From Pedobacter hartonius (GTDB taxonomy: Bacteria; Bacteroidota; Bacteroidia; Sphingobacteriales; Sphingobacteriaceae): DNA of 64,000 bases. The notes beneath the pieces were generated by a model that was given only the letters and a program-made list of their open reading frames with translations, had not been told where the DNA came from and made no database searches. Position numbers and translations under genes: made by a program. Each line of letters opens with the position of its first letter. Position 1 is the first letter of the stretch. Below, in pieces: positions 1 through 8,749 of this stretch. The DNA is taken from NCBI RefSeq assembly GCF_900107535.1, contig NZ_FNRA01000002.1, positions 124,001 to 188,000 of the forward strand, given 5' to 3'.

Positions 1-1
1 C

Positions 2-301
2 GTGGTAGAGAACGGGAAAGAAGCACTCGATAAACTCGCGGAAAACGACTATGACATTGTGCTCATGGACACGTTTATGCCCGTAATGAATGGCCTGGAG
101 GCCACGAAACTGATCAGAGAAGGTCATATCGAAGGTAAAAAAGATATCCCCGTAATCACCTTCTCTGCTGCCGTTATGGACAATGATAAAAAAGCAGCTA
201 AGGAGGCAGGAGCGGATGACGTACTGAGCAAGCCATTTGAACTGGGGGTCTTACATGAGAAGATCCAGCAGTATACAGGAAAAAAACCGATAGGAGGCTA
301 A
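2..301 (+). CDS. Response-regulator receiver domain, C-terminal part (5' truncated)
   Basis: This is the last 99 residues of a protein whose beginning lies before the window. It reads as the C-terminal two thirds of a CheY-type receiver domain. The phospho-acceptor Asp is in VLMDTFMPVMNG (about residue 23 here), the conserved Ser/Thr is in ITFSAA, and the conserved Lys is in LSKPF. The protein ends shortly after the last helix, so there is no output domain after the receiver. That fits either a single-domain regulator or the C-terminal receiver of a hybrid histidine kinase; the latter is common in Bacteroidota but cannot be decided here. Its stop lies 7 nt from the convergent pth stop. Confidence 0.85.
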   Translation: MVENGKEALDKLAENDYDIVLMDTFMPVMNGLEATKLIREGHIEGKKDIPVITFSAAVMDNDKKAAKEAGADDVLSKPFELGVLHEKIQQYTGKKPIGG

Positions 302-308
302 GTCAGGA

Positions 309-869
309 TCATTTATTAAAGGCCGTCATGGTTTGTGCCGGCCCTATCGTAACAAAACTTTTAATCAGCTCCACGCTCCGGTCAATCAATGCCGGTAATT
401 CCGGTTGTTCTTCTTTACCGAACCTGTCAAGCACATAATCAGCCTGACGGCCTTTGGCAAAGTTGTCACTGATACCGAAGCGCAGACGCGGGTAGGCTTG
501 CCCGCCGCAGATGGCCTCAATGCTTTTGAGCCCGTTATGCCCTGCACTGCTGCCCTGCAATTTGAGGCGCAGTTTACCCAGCGGGAGGGCCAGGTCATCT
601 ACAATGACTAGTACGTTTTCTAATGGGATATTCAGGTCATGCATCCAGTAATTTACGGCCTTGCCGCTCAGGTTCATGAAGGTTGTAGGTTTGATCACAT
701 GGAGCTTTCTCCCTTTAAAGGAAACTTCTGAATAATAGGCCAGCCGCAGATTGGAGAATGATCCGTCCAGTTGTCTCACCAGTTCGTCTGTGATATTAAA
801 ACCAATATTATGTCTTGTATTGGCGTATTCCGGTCCTATATTTCCCAGGCCAACTATTAAATATTTCAT
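309..869 (-). CDS. pth: Peptidyl-tRNA hydrolase
   Basis: This 186-residue protein has the full length of bacterial Pth. It cleaves the ester bond of peptidyl-tRNAs that drop off the ribosome and recycles the tRNA in the cytoplasm. The start KYLIVGLGNIGPEYANTRHN contains Asn10 and the catalytic His20. TFMNLSGK supplies Asn66, VIVDDLALP the conserved Asp pair (91-92), and SSAGHNGLKS the tRNA-contacting Asn112. It lies downstream of rplY on the same strand. The rplY terminator and a TAnnTTTG box in between suggest separate transcription. Confidence 0.97.
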   Translation of the reverse strand: MKYLIVGLGNIGPEYANTRHNIGFNITDELVRQLDGSFSNLRLAYYSEVSFKGRKLHVIKPTTFMNLSGKAVNYWMHDLNIPLENVLVIVDDLALPLGKLRLKLQGSSAGHNGLKSIEAICGGQAYPRLRFGISDNFAKGRQADYVLDRFGKEEQPELPALIDRSVELIKSFVTIGPAQTMTAFNK

Positions 870-922
870 CTCCTATTACTTATGATTACAGCAGAACATT
901 GAAGCGTAGTATACTGCCGCTC

Positions 923-930
923 CAAAGATA
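923..930 (-). promoter_or_regulatory. Putative -7 promoter element for pth
   Basis: TATCTTTG on the minus strand matches the Bacteroidota -7 consensus TAnnTTTG and lies about 53 nt before the pth start. No TTG at the usual 19-nt spacing is visible, so the call rests on the -7 box alone. Confidence 0.4.
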
Positions 931-972
931 ATGGTTTCTGCCAAAACTCTCTCTGCCGAAAAGAACACGCAT

Positions 973-1003
973 AAAAAAACAGCACTGAATGACCAGTGCT
1001 GTT
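973..1003 (-). terminator. Intrinsic terminator after rplY
   Basis: On the minus strand AACAGCACTG and CAGTGCTGTT form a perfect 10-bp stem with a 6-nt loop, followed by a run of seven U. It starts 25 nt after the rplY stop and ends the prs-rplY transcription unit. Confidence 0.9.
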
Positions 1004-1027
1004 CCTGAATTGCTGACAAAGATCAGC

Positions 1028-1606
1028 TTATTTTTTACCGCCTTGTTGTTCGGCTTGTTTCAATGCTCTTGACATACCTACAGAAACGATTGTATCTTCA
1101 GGAGTGTTTGTAACTGTGTAAACACCTTCTCCAAGATCACGTACACGGAACAGGTTACCTACTTCAAGTTTAGCAATGCTTACCTCAACTACCTGTGGCA
1201 TATCTTTCGGGAAAGATCTAACACGCAGTTTACGTAGTTTCTGAACAAGTTTACCACCCATTTTAACACCTGGAGAAGTACCGGTTAATTTGATAGGGAT
1301 CTCCATAACGATTTCTTTGTCGTCAAATAACTGAAGAAAATCTACGTGTAATAATACGTCTGTTAAGGGGTGAAATTGTAACTCTTTTATGATTGCTTTG
1401 GTTTTTGTACCATTAATATCAATTTCTAAAAAGTTGGCTTCAGGAGTATAGATAGCATCCTTTAATTCAGTTATTACTACAGCAAAATGTGCTTGTTCTT
1501 TACCACCATACAATACTGCAGGAACTTTACCTTCATAGCGAAGCTCTTTAGCATCGCGTTTCCCTACGTTCTCTCTTGGAGAACCGCTAATTGCGATTGT
1601 TTTCAT
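1028..1606 (-). CDS. rplY: 50S ribosomal protein L25/general stress protein Ctc
   Basis: This 192-residue protein is the two-domain long form of L25 (TL5/Ctc). It has an N-terminal 5S rRNA-binding beta-barrel (about residues 1-95) and a C-terminal beta-rich domain, and it ends in a basic EQQGGKK tail. Typical features are SGSPRENVGKRDAKELR at the start, VPAVLYGG, and LHVDFLQLFDDKE before the second domain. It binds 5S rRNA in the large subunit. It follows prs at 76 nt, and prs-ctc is a common bacterial pairing, so the two are probably co-transcribed. A strong terminator follows. Confidence 0.96.
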   Translation of the reverse strand: MKTIAISGSPRENVGKRDAKELRYEGKVPAVLYGGKEQAHFAVVITELKDAIYTPEANFLEIDINGTKTKAIIKELQFHPLTDVLLHVDFLQLFDDKEIVMEIPIKLTGTSPGVKMGGKLVQKLRKLRVRSFPKDMPQVVEVSIAKLEVGNLFRVRDLGEGVYTVTNTPEDTIVSVGMSRALKQAEQQGGKK

Positions 1607-1682
1607 TTGTTTTCTATTTGTTTTTTAATTGTTATTATTATCTTTATCAGAACGATACAAGGCCTGCGCCGGCTCTCGTTCC

Positions 1683-2627
1683 CTATTCTATTTTAAAAAG
1701 ATCGCTAATTGACCCGTGCTCATTTACATTGGCTATAGCCTTTGCAAACAGCTCTGCAGTACTCAGTACCCTGATCTTCGAACTTTCCTGTTTCAGTGGA
1801 ATAGAATCAGTTACGATCAGTTCCGTCAGCACCGAGTTTTCAATCGTTTCATATGCTTTACCTGATAAAACAGGATGCGTACAAACCGCTCTGACACTTT
1901 TTGCCCCTTTTTCCATGATCAGTGCTGCTGCTTTGGCCAATGTGCCTGCAGTATCACAAATATCATCGATCAGCACGATATCCATATCTGTCACGTCCCC
2001 GATGATCGACATCGATTCGATCTCATTGGCGCGTTTACGTCGTTTATCACAGATTACAACCTCTGCATTAAAGAACTTTGCGAAGGTACGTGCCCTGTAA
2101 GAACCGCCCATATCCGGAGATGCAATGGTCAGGTTGTCCAGCTTCAGGCTCTTGATATAAGGAACAAAGATGATTGAACCATCAAGGTGATCTACGGGAA
2201 TATCAAAGAATCCCTGTATCTGTGCCGCATGGAGATCCATGGTCATGATCCGGTGGATACCTGCAGACTTCAGCAGATTGGCTACAAGTTTTGCACCTAT
2301 CGCCTGCCGGGGCCTGTCTTTCCTGTCCTGTCTGGCCAGACCATAATAAGGAACAATAGCAGTAATGTAATGTGCTGAAGCTCTTTTTGCCGCATCAATC
2401 ATCAGGAGTAATTCCATTAAATTGTCTGAAGGCTGGTAGGTGGACTGGATGAGAAATACGTCACATCCTCTTACAGATTCATCATATGCTGGCTGAAATT
2501 CACCATCGCTAAACCTGCTTAAGGAAACACTACCAAGGGGCCTGCCGTAACTTTCGGCAATCTTGAGGGCTAATGCTTTTGTACCGGTACCGGCAAAAAG
2601 TTTAACGGGGTTGAATTGCAATGGCAT
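1683..2627 (-). CDS. prs: Ribose-phosphate pyrophosphokinase
   Basis: PRPP synthetase makes 5-phosphoribosyl diphosphate from ribose-5-phosphate and ATP for nucleotide, His, Trp and NAD synthesis. The 314 residues match the normal length of class I enzymes. Visible motifs are SRFSDGEFQP near the N-terminus, ARQDRKDRPRQAI (ATP region), TMDLHAAQIQGFFDIPVDHL (signature), CDKRRKRANE (flexible loop) and VLIDDICDTAGT (PRPP-binding loop). It is transcribed toward rplY. The tRNA-Gln gene and its terminator lie just upstream on the same strand. I could not identify a separate prs promoter in the 26 nt between the terminator and the start. Confidence 0.97.
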   Translation of the reverse strand: MPLQFNPVKLFAGTGTKALALKIAESYGRPLGSVSLSRFSDGEFQPAYDESVRGCDVFLIQSTYQPSDNLMELLLMIDAAKRASAHYITAIVPYYGLARQDRKDRPRQAIGAKLVANLLKSAGIHRIMTMDLHAAQIQGFFDIPVDHLDGSIIFVPYIKSLKLDNLTIASPDMGGSYRARTFAKFFNAEVVICDKRRKRANEIESMSIIGDVTDMDIVLIDDICDTAGTLAKAAALIMEKGAKSVRAVCTHPVLSGKAYETIENSVLTELIVTDSIPLKQESSKIRVLSTAELFAKAIANVNEHGSISDLFKIE

Positions 2628-2653
2628 GATTAGACGGGTATCAATGCTGGGTT

Positions 2654-2691
2654 AAAAAAAATCGGATTGCGTATTTCAACTCACAATCCGA
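2654..2691 (-). terminator. Intrinsic terminator after tRNA-Gln
   Basis: On the minus strand TCGGATTG and CAATCCGA form an 8-bp stem around a 14-nt loop, followed directly by eight T. It lies 10 nt after the tRNA 3' end and upstream of prs. Confidence 0.75.
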
Positions 2692-2701
2692 ATATATTTA
2701 G

Positions 2702-2772
2702 TTGCCCGACCAGGATTCGAACCTAGACAAACGGTACCAAAAACCGTTGTACTACCTTTATACTATCGGGCA
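2702..2772 (-). tRNA. tRNA-Gln (anticodon UUG)
   Basis: Read on the minus strand, the acceptor stem is TGCCCGA paired with TCGGGCA plus discriminator A. The D-arm contains AAAGGTA. The anticodon stem ACGGT/ACCGT encloses the loop TTTTGGT, giving anticodon TTG. The T-arm has the GGTTCGAATCC signature. U1-A72 at the acceptor end is typical of bacterial tRNA-Gln. CCA is not encoded. A promoter and a terminator flank it, so it is a single-tRNA unit. Confidence 0.96.
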
Positions 2773-2814
2773 ATCTTCCTACAAATCAACAAAGGGTTGC
2801 TTTGAAATGGAATG

Positions 2815-2845
2815 CAAATCTACGCAGATTTTTGATAATTGCAAA
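2815..2845 (-). promoter_or_regulatory. Promoter of tRNA-Gln (-33 TTTG, -7 TAnnTTTG)
   Basis: On the minus strand TTTG (2845-2842), 19 nt, then TAGATTTG (2822-2815) match the Bacteroidota primary-sigma consensus in both boxes and in spacing. The box ends 42 nt before the mature tRNA 5' end, leaving a short 5' leader for RNase P. Confidence 0.8.
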
Positions 2846-3002
2846 TCCTCCGGTAAAAAATTTGAAAATAATTCTAAAAACGCGTTTGAAGGCCATTTGG
2901 CGGGTTAATTTTTGTTAAACTATAATGATGTATGTACTTATGTCAATCTTATTGATTATTTTCGGCTGCATTTTTATAGCCAATTTATATATCAAGATCA
3001 AA

Positions 3003-6000
3003 ATGAATTATTCAAAAATTAATAACATTACAGGATGGCTGTGTTTTTTCGTTGCCACAGTTACCTATATACTCACTTTAGAGCCCTCAGTTAGTTTCTG
3101 GGATTGCGGAGAGTTTATAGCTTCGGCCTTTAAGATGCAGGTAGTGCATCAGCCCGGAGCCCCATTGTTCTTAATGATACAACGCTTTTTCTCCATATTT
3201 GCTATGGGCGACATCCATAAAATCGCTTACTTTATGAATGTAGGCTCTGCCCTGGCAAGTGCGGCAACCATATTATTCCTGTTCTGGACCATTACGGCCC
3301 TCGCCAAGAAAATGATCCTGAAACGCAATGAAGACCTGACCACAGGAGACCTGATTACGATCATGGGTGCCGGTGTAGTAGGAGCTCTTGCTTATACTTA
3401 TTCTGACAGTTTCTGGTTCTCTGCTGTAGAATCCGAGGTATACGCCCTTTCCTCACTGTTCACGGCAATCGTATTCTGGGGTATTTTAAAATGGGAGTCG
3501 CATGCTGATGAGCCGCGTGCCGACAGATGGTTGCTGTTCATTGCCTATATCATGGGGCTATCCATCGGTATTCACCTGCTGAACTTACTGACTATTCCTG
3601 CCATTGCCTTTGTTTACTATTTCAAGAAAGAACGCAACCCCACAAATTTGGGAATATTCAAAACTTTCGCCGTAGGTATCCTGATCCTTGCATTTGTTCA
3701 GTACGGCATTATCCAGTATGTAGTTTCCTTCGGGGCATATTTCGATCTGTTCTTCGTCAATACTTTAGGTATGGGCTTCGGAACGGGAGTGATCTTTTTC
3801 GCTATCCTGCTGATCGTTGGTTTTACCTGGGGTATCCGTTACTCTATCAAAACGCAGAAAAAGGTTTTAAACCTGGCACTGCTGTCCACTGTACTGATCA
3901 TTTTTGGCTATTGTTCCTTTGCAATGATCATTATCAGGGCTAAAGCAAATCCAAACCTGAACAACAGTAACCCGGATAATGCTTTTTCATTCCTGAGTTA
4001 CCTGAACAGGGAACAATACGGAGACAGGCCTTTATTATTCGGCCCGAATTACAATTCCGAGAAAGTAAGCCTTAAGGAAGGCAAAAACATCTATAGGAAA
4101 GGCGATACCAAATATGAAGTGGCCGGCAAAAAAACCGATTACGAATATGACAGGACTACTGTATTTCCAAGGATGTATAGCGATGAGCCAAGACACGTAG
4201 AAGAATATAAAAGCCTGATGGGTTTTGACGACAGTCATTTTCCTGGTCTGTTTGATAACATCAATTACCTGTTCAAGTACCAGATCGGAAATATGTACAT
4301 GCGTTATTTCATGTGGAACTTTGTAGGCCGCCAGAATGACGATCAGGGTGCAGGCATTTACCAGGGGCAGTTCCTCAGCGGAGTAAAACCTATCGATGCG
4401 ATCATGCTGGGAGATCAGTCACACCTTCCTCCCTCTATTGTAGAAAGCAGCGCCTATAACCGCTTTTTCTTCCTTCCGCTGATCATTGGATTGCTTGGTG
4501 CAGTATGGCACTTCAAACGCAACCAGAAGGATGCGGGTATTGTAGGCCTCCTGTTCTTCTTTACCGGTCTGGCCATCGTGCTTTACCTGAACCAGAAACC
4601 ACTGGAACCAAGAGAAAGGGATTATGCCTATGCAGGATCTTTCTATGCTTTTGCCATCTGGATAGGCTTTGGCGTATTTGCTATCAAAGACTGGGTATTT
4701 AAAAAAGTAAGCGCACAAAATGCGGCTGTCATTGCAACTGTAGTTTGTTTACTGGGGGCACCAGTAATTATGGGTGCCCAGGGATGGGATGACCATGACC
4801 GTTCATCCAAACTGGTTGCACACGATATTGCCGTTGATTACCTTGAATCCTGCGCACCGAATGCAATCCTGTTCACCTATGGTGATAATGACACCTATCC
4901 GCTCTGGTATATACAGGAAGTGGAAAACGTAAGACCGGATGTTCGTTTAGTGAACCTGAGCTTATTTGACACCGATTGGTACATTGATGGGATGAAACGC
5001 AGGCAGAATGAATCTGAACCGCTTCCGATCAGCATGAAACCCTCACAATATGTACAGGGTGTAAGAGACGTCATGTATTACCAGGATTATAAAATTGCAG
5101 GTGCTGTTGAATTGAAAAACATCCTGGCCGTATTGCTGTCCGATGATGATGATGACAAAATTCCTTTGCAGAACGGAACAAAGGAAAACTTCATTCCTAC
5201 TAAAAACTTCAAAATGACCATCAACCCTGAAGAGGTAGTGAAAACAGGAACGGTAAGTGCAGCAGACTCTGCCAAGATCACCCCTGTAATGCAGTGGACT
5301 TTCAATAAAGGATATGTAACCAAAGGTACGCTGGCAATGCTGGACATTCTGGCTAACAACAACTGGAAGAGACCTATCTATTTTGCAAGTACAGTACCCT
5401 CAGACCAGTTTAACGGTCTGGACAACTATTTGTATACCGAAGGCCTGGCTATGCGCCTGCTGCCTCTTAAAATTGATACAGCCGCAGGAAGGAATGAGCT
5501 CGTCAATATTGACATCCTGTACCGTAACATGTATAACAAATTCAAATGGGGTAACGTAAAGGAATCCAAATATCTGGACCCTCAGTCCTCAGATGACATC
5601 TCTATCTTCAACAACGTATTCAACACCACGATCTCCGGCCTGATCAAAGAAGGAAAGATCGCCGATGCCAAGAAAGTAGTTGCCCGCTATTTCGAAGTAA
5701 TGCCTGATAAATTCTACGGCATGCGTTCAATGATGGGTACCTACTTCCTTGCCGAAAACCTGTACACCCTCGGTGATACACAGCGTGCAAATGCGCTGAT
5801 GGAAAAATCTGCAGACTACATCCAGAAAGAACTCACTTACCTTGCAGATGTATCCAAAAGCAGAAACCGCTTTATCGGCGGGCAGAACGTACAACTCGGC
5901 CTGCAATTCCTCAACCAGATGGTCAAAACTGCCACCGAGCAAAAACAGACTAAGCTGGCACAGCAGTTAACCCAGCGGTTCCAGGGCCTTGAAGCCCGGT

Positions 6001-6035
6001 TCTCGGTTTACTTCTCCCAGGCACCGCAGCAGTAG
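3003..6035 (+). CDS. DUF2723 membrane protein (GT-C-like)
   Basis: This is a large polytopic inner-membrane protein of the DUF2723 family, widespread in Bacteroidota and related in topology to GT-C (protein O-mannosyltransferase-like) glycosyltransferases. The N-terminal half has many hydrophobic segments. The family hallmark SVSFWDCGEFIA is in the first periplasmic loop, followed by HQPGAPLFLM. A second membrane block follows around 4450-4780. The soluble C-terminal third contains LFTYGDNDTYPLWYIQE and ends in a helical, TPR-like region. I prefer the start at 3003 (MNYSKINNITGW), where homologues as I remember them begin. An in-frame ATG at 2925 would add 26 hydrophobic residues. The substrate is not known from the sequence, and a glycosyltransferase role is an inference. 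A very strong terminator follows. Confidence 0.88.
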   Translation: MNYSKINNITGWLCFFVATVTYILTLEPSVSFWDCGEFIASAFKMQVVHQPGAPLFLMIQRFFSIFAMGDIHKIAYFMNVGSALASAATILFLFWTITALAKKMILKRNEDLTTGDLITIMGAGVVGALAYTYSDSFWFSAVESEVYALSSLFTAIVFWGILKWESHADEPRADRWLLFIAYIMGLSIGIHLLNLLTIPAIAFVYYFKKERNPTNLGIFKTFAVGILILAFVQYGIIQYVVSFGAYFDLFFVNTLGMGFGTGVIFFAILLIVGFTWGIRYSIKTQKKVLNLALLSTVLIIFGYCSFAMIIIRAKANPNLNNSNPDNAFSFLSYLNREQYGDRPLLFGPNYNSEKVSLKEGKNIYRKGDTKYEVAGKKTDYEYDRTTVFPRMYSDEPRHVEEYKSLMGFDDSHFPGLFDNINYLFKYQIGNMYMRYFMWNFVGRQNDDQGAGIYQGQFLSGVKPIDAIMLGDQSHLPPSIVESSAYNRFFFLPLIIGLLGAVWHFKRNQKDAGIVGLLFFFTGLAIVLYLNQKPLEPRERDYAYAGSFYAFAIWIGFGVFAIKDWVFKKVSAQNAAVIATVVCLLGAPVIMGAQGWDDHDRSSKLVAHDIAVDYLESCAPNAILFTYGDNDTYPLWYIQEVENVRPDVRLVNLSLFDTDWYIDGMKRRQNESEPLPISMKPSQYVQGVRDVMYYQDYKIAGAVELKNILAVLLSDDDDDKIPLQNGTKENFIPTKNFKMTINPEEVVKTGTVSAADSAKITPVMQWTFNKGYVTKGTLAMLDILANNNWKRPIYFASTVPSDQFNGLDNYLYTEGLAMRLLPLKIDTAAGRNELVNIDILYRNMYNKFKWGNVKESKYLDPQSSDDISIFNNVFNTTISGLIKEGKIADAKKVVARYFEVMPDKFYGMRSMMGTYFLAENLYTLGDTQRANALMEKSADYIQKELTYLADVSKSRNRFIGGQNVQLGLQFLNQMVKTATEQKQTKLAQQLTQRFQGLEARFSVYFSQAPQQ

Positions 6036-6050
6036 TAGAACATACGGCAT

Positions 6051-6092
6051 AAAAAAGCGGCCTGCAAATTTGAATTTGCAGGCCGCTTTTTT
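6051..6092. terminator. Strong bidirectional terminator after the DUF2723 gene
   Basis: AAAAAAGCGGCCTGCAAATT and its exact reverse complement flank a 2-nt spacer, giving a 20-bp perfect stem that ends in T6 on either strand. It starts 16 nt after the stop of the DUF2723 gene. Confidence 0.92.
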
Positions 6093-6104
6093 ATAGATAT
6101 ATTT

Positions 6105-6239
6105 TCGGGATTTTGCTTTAGACTGTGATCGGGATTTTACTTGATATTTAATCGGGATTTTGCTTGAGCTTTAGACTGTGATCGGGATTTTTCTTGAGCT
6201 TTAGATTTGATCGGGATTTTGGTTATTTGGGATCTTGCT
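6105..6239. repeat. Degenerate tandem repeat, about 24-30 bp unit
   Basis: TCGGGATTTT recurs at 6105, 6129, 6152, 6182 and 6211, with a decayed sixth copy near 6227. Spacings are 24, 23, 30 and 29 bp. The longest unit is about 30 bp: ATCGGGATTTTGCTTGAGCT followed by TTAGACTGTG. The array lies between convergent genes, after one terminator and before a long hairpin, and has no coding potential I can support. Confidence 0.75.
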
Positions 6240-6284
6240 ATTTATACTCCCAGTTAGATTATCCCCCGGATCTCCCCCCTTAGA

Positions 6285-6370
6285 GATAAATAAAGGCAAT
6301 GTGGTTTTGCTGCCTTCCCTGCTGCGCTTCAGCAGCAGGCAGCATCAAAACCACATTGCCTTTATTTATC
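6285..6370. repeat. Long hairpin element A downstream of accA
   Basis: The arms 6285-6309 and 6346-6370 are a perfect 25-bp inverted repeat. The 36-nt centre holds TGCCTTC, CTGCTGCGCTTCAG and GGCAGCA, which can pair further. The centre closely matches those of the elements at 46435-46537 and 57489-57587. It begins 2 nt after the accA stop and may act as its 3' end or terminator, although there is no clean T-run. Confidence 0.8.
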
Positions 6371-6371
6371 C

Positions 6372-7334
6372 TTATTCATTCACCACCCCCATTGAACAAA
6401 ACTTGTCAATCCGCGTAGCGATCATTTTATCTGTTTTCTCTTTACCAAGTTCTTTCAGGTCTTTCAGGATCTGGGCTTTTAAGGTCTCCCCCATTACTAC
6501 CGGATTCTGGTGTGCTCCGCCAAGCGGTTCTTTGATGATACCGTCAATCAGCTGGTTCCGGTACATATCATTTGACGTCAGCTTTAAACATTCCGCTGCT
6601 CTTTCCTTGTAATCCCAGCTGCGCCATAGGATAGATGAGCAGGATTCAGGTGAGATCACCGAATACCAGGTATGTTCAAGCATATATACTTTATCACCGA
6701 TACCGATACCCAATGCGCCGCCGGATGCACCTTCACCAACGATGAAGCAAACGATCGGCACTTTCAGTATTGACATTTCGAGCAGGTTTCTTGCAATGGC
6801 TTCACCCTGTCCGCGTTCTTCAGCTTCTATTCCGGGATAAGCACCCATCGTATCGATAAAAGAGATCACAGGTTTATTGAACTTTTCAGCAAGGCGCATT
6901 AATCTCAAAGCTTTGCGGTAACCTTCAGGGTTTGCCATTCCGAAGTTGCGGTACTGGCGTTCCTTTGTATTTTTACCTTTCTGGTGCCCTATGATCATTA
7001 CTGTTTGCCCGTCAATAGTAGCAAAACCACCGATAATTGCTTTATCGTCTTTTACGGTACGGTCACCGTGCAGTTCGATGAAGTCATCGCAGATCATACT
7101 GATATAATCCAGGGTCTGCGGTCTTTCAGGGTGGCGTGACAATTGAACTTCCTGCCATCCTGTGAGGTTGGTATACAGGGCGTTCTGAGTTTTGGATAAT
7201 TTATCTTCCAGCTCTATTAGTGTAGCAGACATATCTACTTTTGTTTTATCAGCAACCTGTTTAACCTTTTCAATTTGCTGCATCAATTCAGCAATAGGTT
7301 TTTCAAAATCAAATGACGTTTTTATCTGTTCCAT
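6372..7334 (-). CDS. accA: Acetyl-CoA carboxylase carboxyltransferase, alpha subunit
   Basis: AccA and AccD together transfer the carboxyl group from carboxybiotin-BCCP to acetyl-CoA, giving malonyl-CoA for fatty acid synthesis. The 320 residues are standard length. The N-terminal helical part contains [20 protein letters not shown]. The crotonase-like core contains [64 protein letters not shown] and [19 protein letters not shown]. It lies just downstream of the sugar transporter (39 nt) but is probably an independent housekeeping unit. accD is not in the window. A long hairpin follows the stop. Confidence 0.97.
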   Translation of the reverse strand: MEQIKTSFDFEKPIAELMQQIEKVKQVADKTKVDMSATLIELEDKLSKTQNALYTNLTGWQEVQLSRHPERPQTLDYISMICDDFIELHGDRTVKDDKAIIGGFATIDGQTVMIIGHQKGKNTKERQYRNFGMANPEGYRKALRLMRLAEKFNKPVISFIDTMGAYPGIEAEERGQGEAIARNLLEMSILKVPIVCFIVGEGASGGALGIGIGDKVYMLEHTWYSVISPESCSSILWRSWDYKERAAECLKLTSNDMYRNQLIDGIIKEPLGGAHQNPVVMGETLKAQILKDLKELGKEKTDKMIATRIDKFCSMGVVNE

Positions 7335-7373
7335 AAGTGGGCGGTAAAAGTAGCTAAATTATTTAAAATTTCC

Positions 7374-8723
7374 CTATTTCTCTTTAGCATTCCGGATATA
7401 AAGAACAGATATTGCACCGAGGATCATAAATATACCGGCAAGTACAATCGCATAGATCGCTTCACCATGATAAAATTTCTTTACAATCAGTCCACCAAAC
7501 AGGCCATTTACGATCTGGGGCATGGTAATAAAGAAGTTAAATATCCCCATATAAACACCCATTTTACGCGCAGGGATAGCGCTGGACAGGATCGCATAGG
7601 GCATAGAGAGGATACTTCCCCAGGCAAGGCCGATACCGATCATGGAATAGATCAGGTGATCCGGGTTGCTGATAAAATAGATGGACAGCAGACCTGCACC
7701 ACCGGCCAGCAGTGAAAAAGCATGTGCAATTTTCCGGCTTGTAGCCCTTGCAATTGACGGCAGTACCAGTGCATATAGCGCAGAGACGCCATTATATACC
7801 CCAAATAAGATGCCTACCCAGTTGCCTGCATCGGCAAATTTCACAGAGGAAGTATCTCCGGGAAGCACTTTATAGATATGCTGTGCGATGGCGGGAGTGG
7901 TAAACACCCACATCGAGAACAGCGAAAACCAGGAGAAAAACTGTACCAGTCCCAGTTGTTTCATGGTTAAAGGCATATTGGAGAAATCCGTAAGGATAGA
8001 AAGTACGCCTTTCTGTTCTTCTGTTTCCGCTTCAGCAGCATGGTATAAAGCCATTTCTTCCGGCGGATATTCCTTCGTATTCAGTACTGTCCACAAAATA
8101 GTGCCCAGCAAAATAGCTGCCCCGGCATAAAAAGAGTAGATCACGTTATTGGGCACCTGTCCTGCCGCAGCCACTTTGGAAGCACCCAGGTATGCTGAAA
8201 ATATATAGGGCAGCCATGATCCCGATATCGCCCCTGCGCCAATCAGGAAAGTTTGCATGGAGAAGCCGAAACTTCTCTGGCTTTCAGGCAGTTTATCGCC
8301 CACCAAAGCCCTGAAAGGCTCCATTGCCACATTGATTGAAGCATCCATGATCATCAGCATTCCTGCCCCGATAATGATGGGCGGCAGGAAGCTGGCCATG
8401 GCTCCTGCATTGGGCATCAGTATAAGCGCGATCGCCGTTAAGATTGCACCAACCAGGAAATATGGCCGTCTTCTGCCAAAACGGTTCCAGGTACGGTCGC
8501 TGTAATAGCCGATGATCGGCTGTACGATCATCCCGGTTAACGGAGCTGCGAGCCAGAACAGGGACAGGTGTTCTACATCGGCCCCGAAGGTTTGCAGGAT
8601 CCTTGAAGCATTACCGTTCTGTAAGGCAAAACCAAACTGTATCCCGAAAAAGCCGGCACTCATGTTAAAGATCTGGAGGTTTGATAGTTTCGGTTTAACA
8701 GCAACAACTTTGTTTGGTTCCAT
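7374..8723 (-). CDS. MFS sugar transporter (SLC45-like, probable maltose importer)
   Basis: This is an inner-membrane major facilitator of about 449 residues with some 12 hydrophobic segments. The loop between helices 2 and 3 reads GYYSDRTWNRFGRRRPYFL, the GRRRP signature seen in the SLC45/sucrose-maltose branch of MFS. I chose the start at MEPNKVVAVKPKLS, 26 nt after the alpha-amylase stop. An upstream in-frame start would overlap the amylase gene by 40 nt and add a non-conserved leader. As the last gene of the malto-oligosaccharide cluster, its likely job is to bring maltose or short maltodextrins from the periplasm to the cytoplasmic GH65 phosphorylase. The substrate is inferred from context. 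Confidence 0.9.
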   Translation of the reverse strand: MEPNKVVAVKPKLSNLQIFNMSAGFFGIQFGFALQNGNASRILQTFGADVEHLSLFWLAAPLTGMIVQPIIGYYSDRTWNRFGRRRPYFLVGAILTAIALILMPNAGAMASFLPPIIIGAGMLMIMDASINVAMEPFRALVGDKLPESQRSFGFSMQTFLIGAGAISGSWLPYIFSAYLGASKVAAAGQVPNNVIYSFYAGAAILLGTILWTVLNTKEYPPEEMALYHAAEAETEEQKGVLSILTDFSNMPLTMKQLGLVQFFSWFSLFSMWVFTTPAIAQHIYKVLPGDTSSVKFADAGNWVGILFGVYNGVSALYALVLPSIARATSRKIAHAFSLLAGGAGLLSIYFISNPDHLIYSMIGIGLAWGSILSMPYAILSSAIPARKMGVYMGIFNFFITMPQIVNGLFGGLIVKKFYHGEAIYAIVLAGIFMILGAISVLYIRNAKEK

Positions 8724-8749
8724 AACGGGATATATTGGTTTGATAGATG

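Noticed and set aside
6105-6239. Possible CRISPR array or direct-repeat array
   Set aside because: Repeats are only about 10-14 bp, spacings vary (23-30 bp), the spacer sequences are themselves similar, and no cas genes are near.
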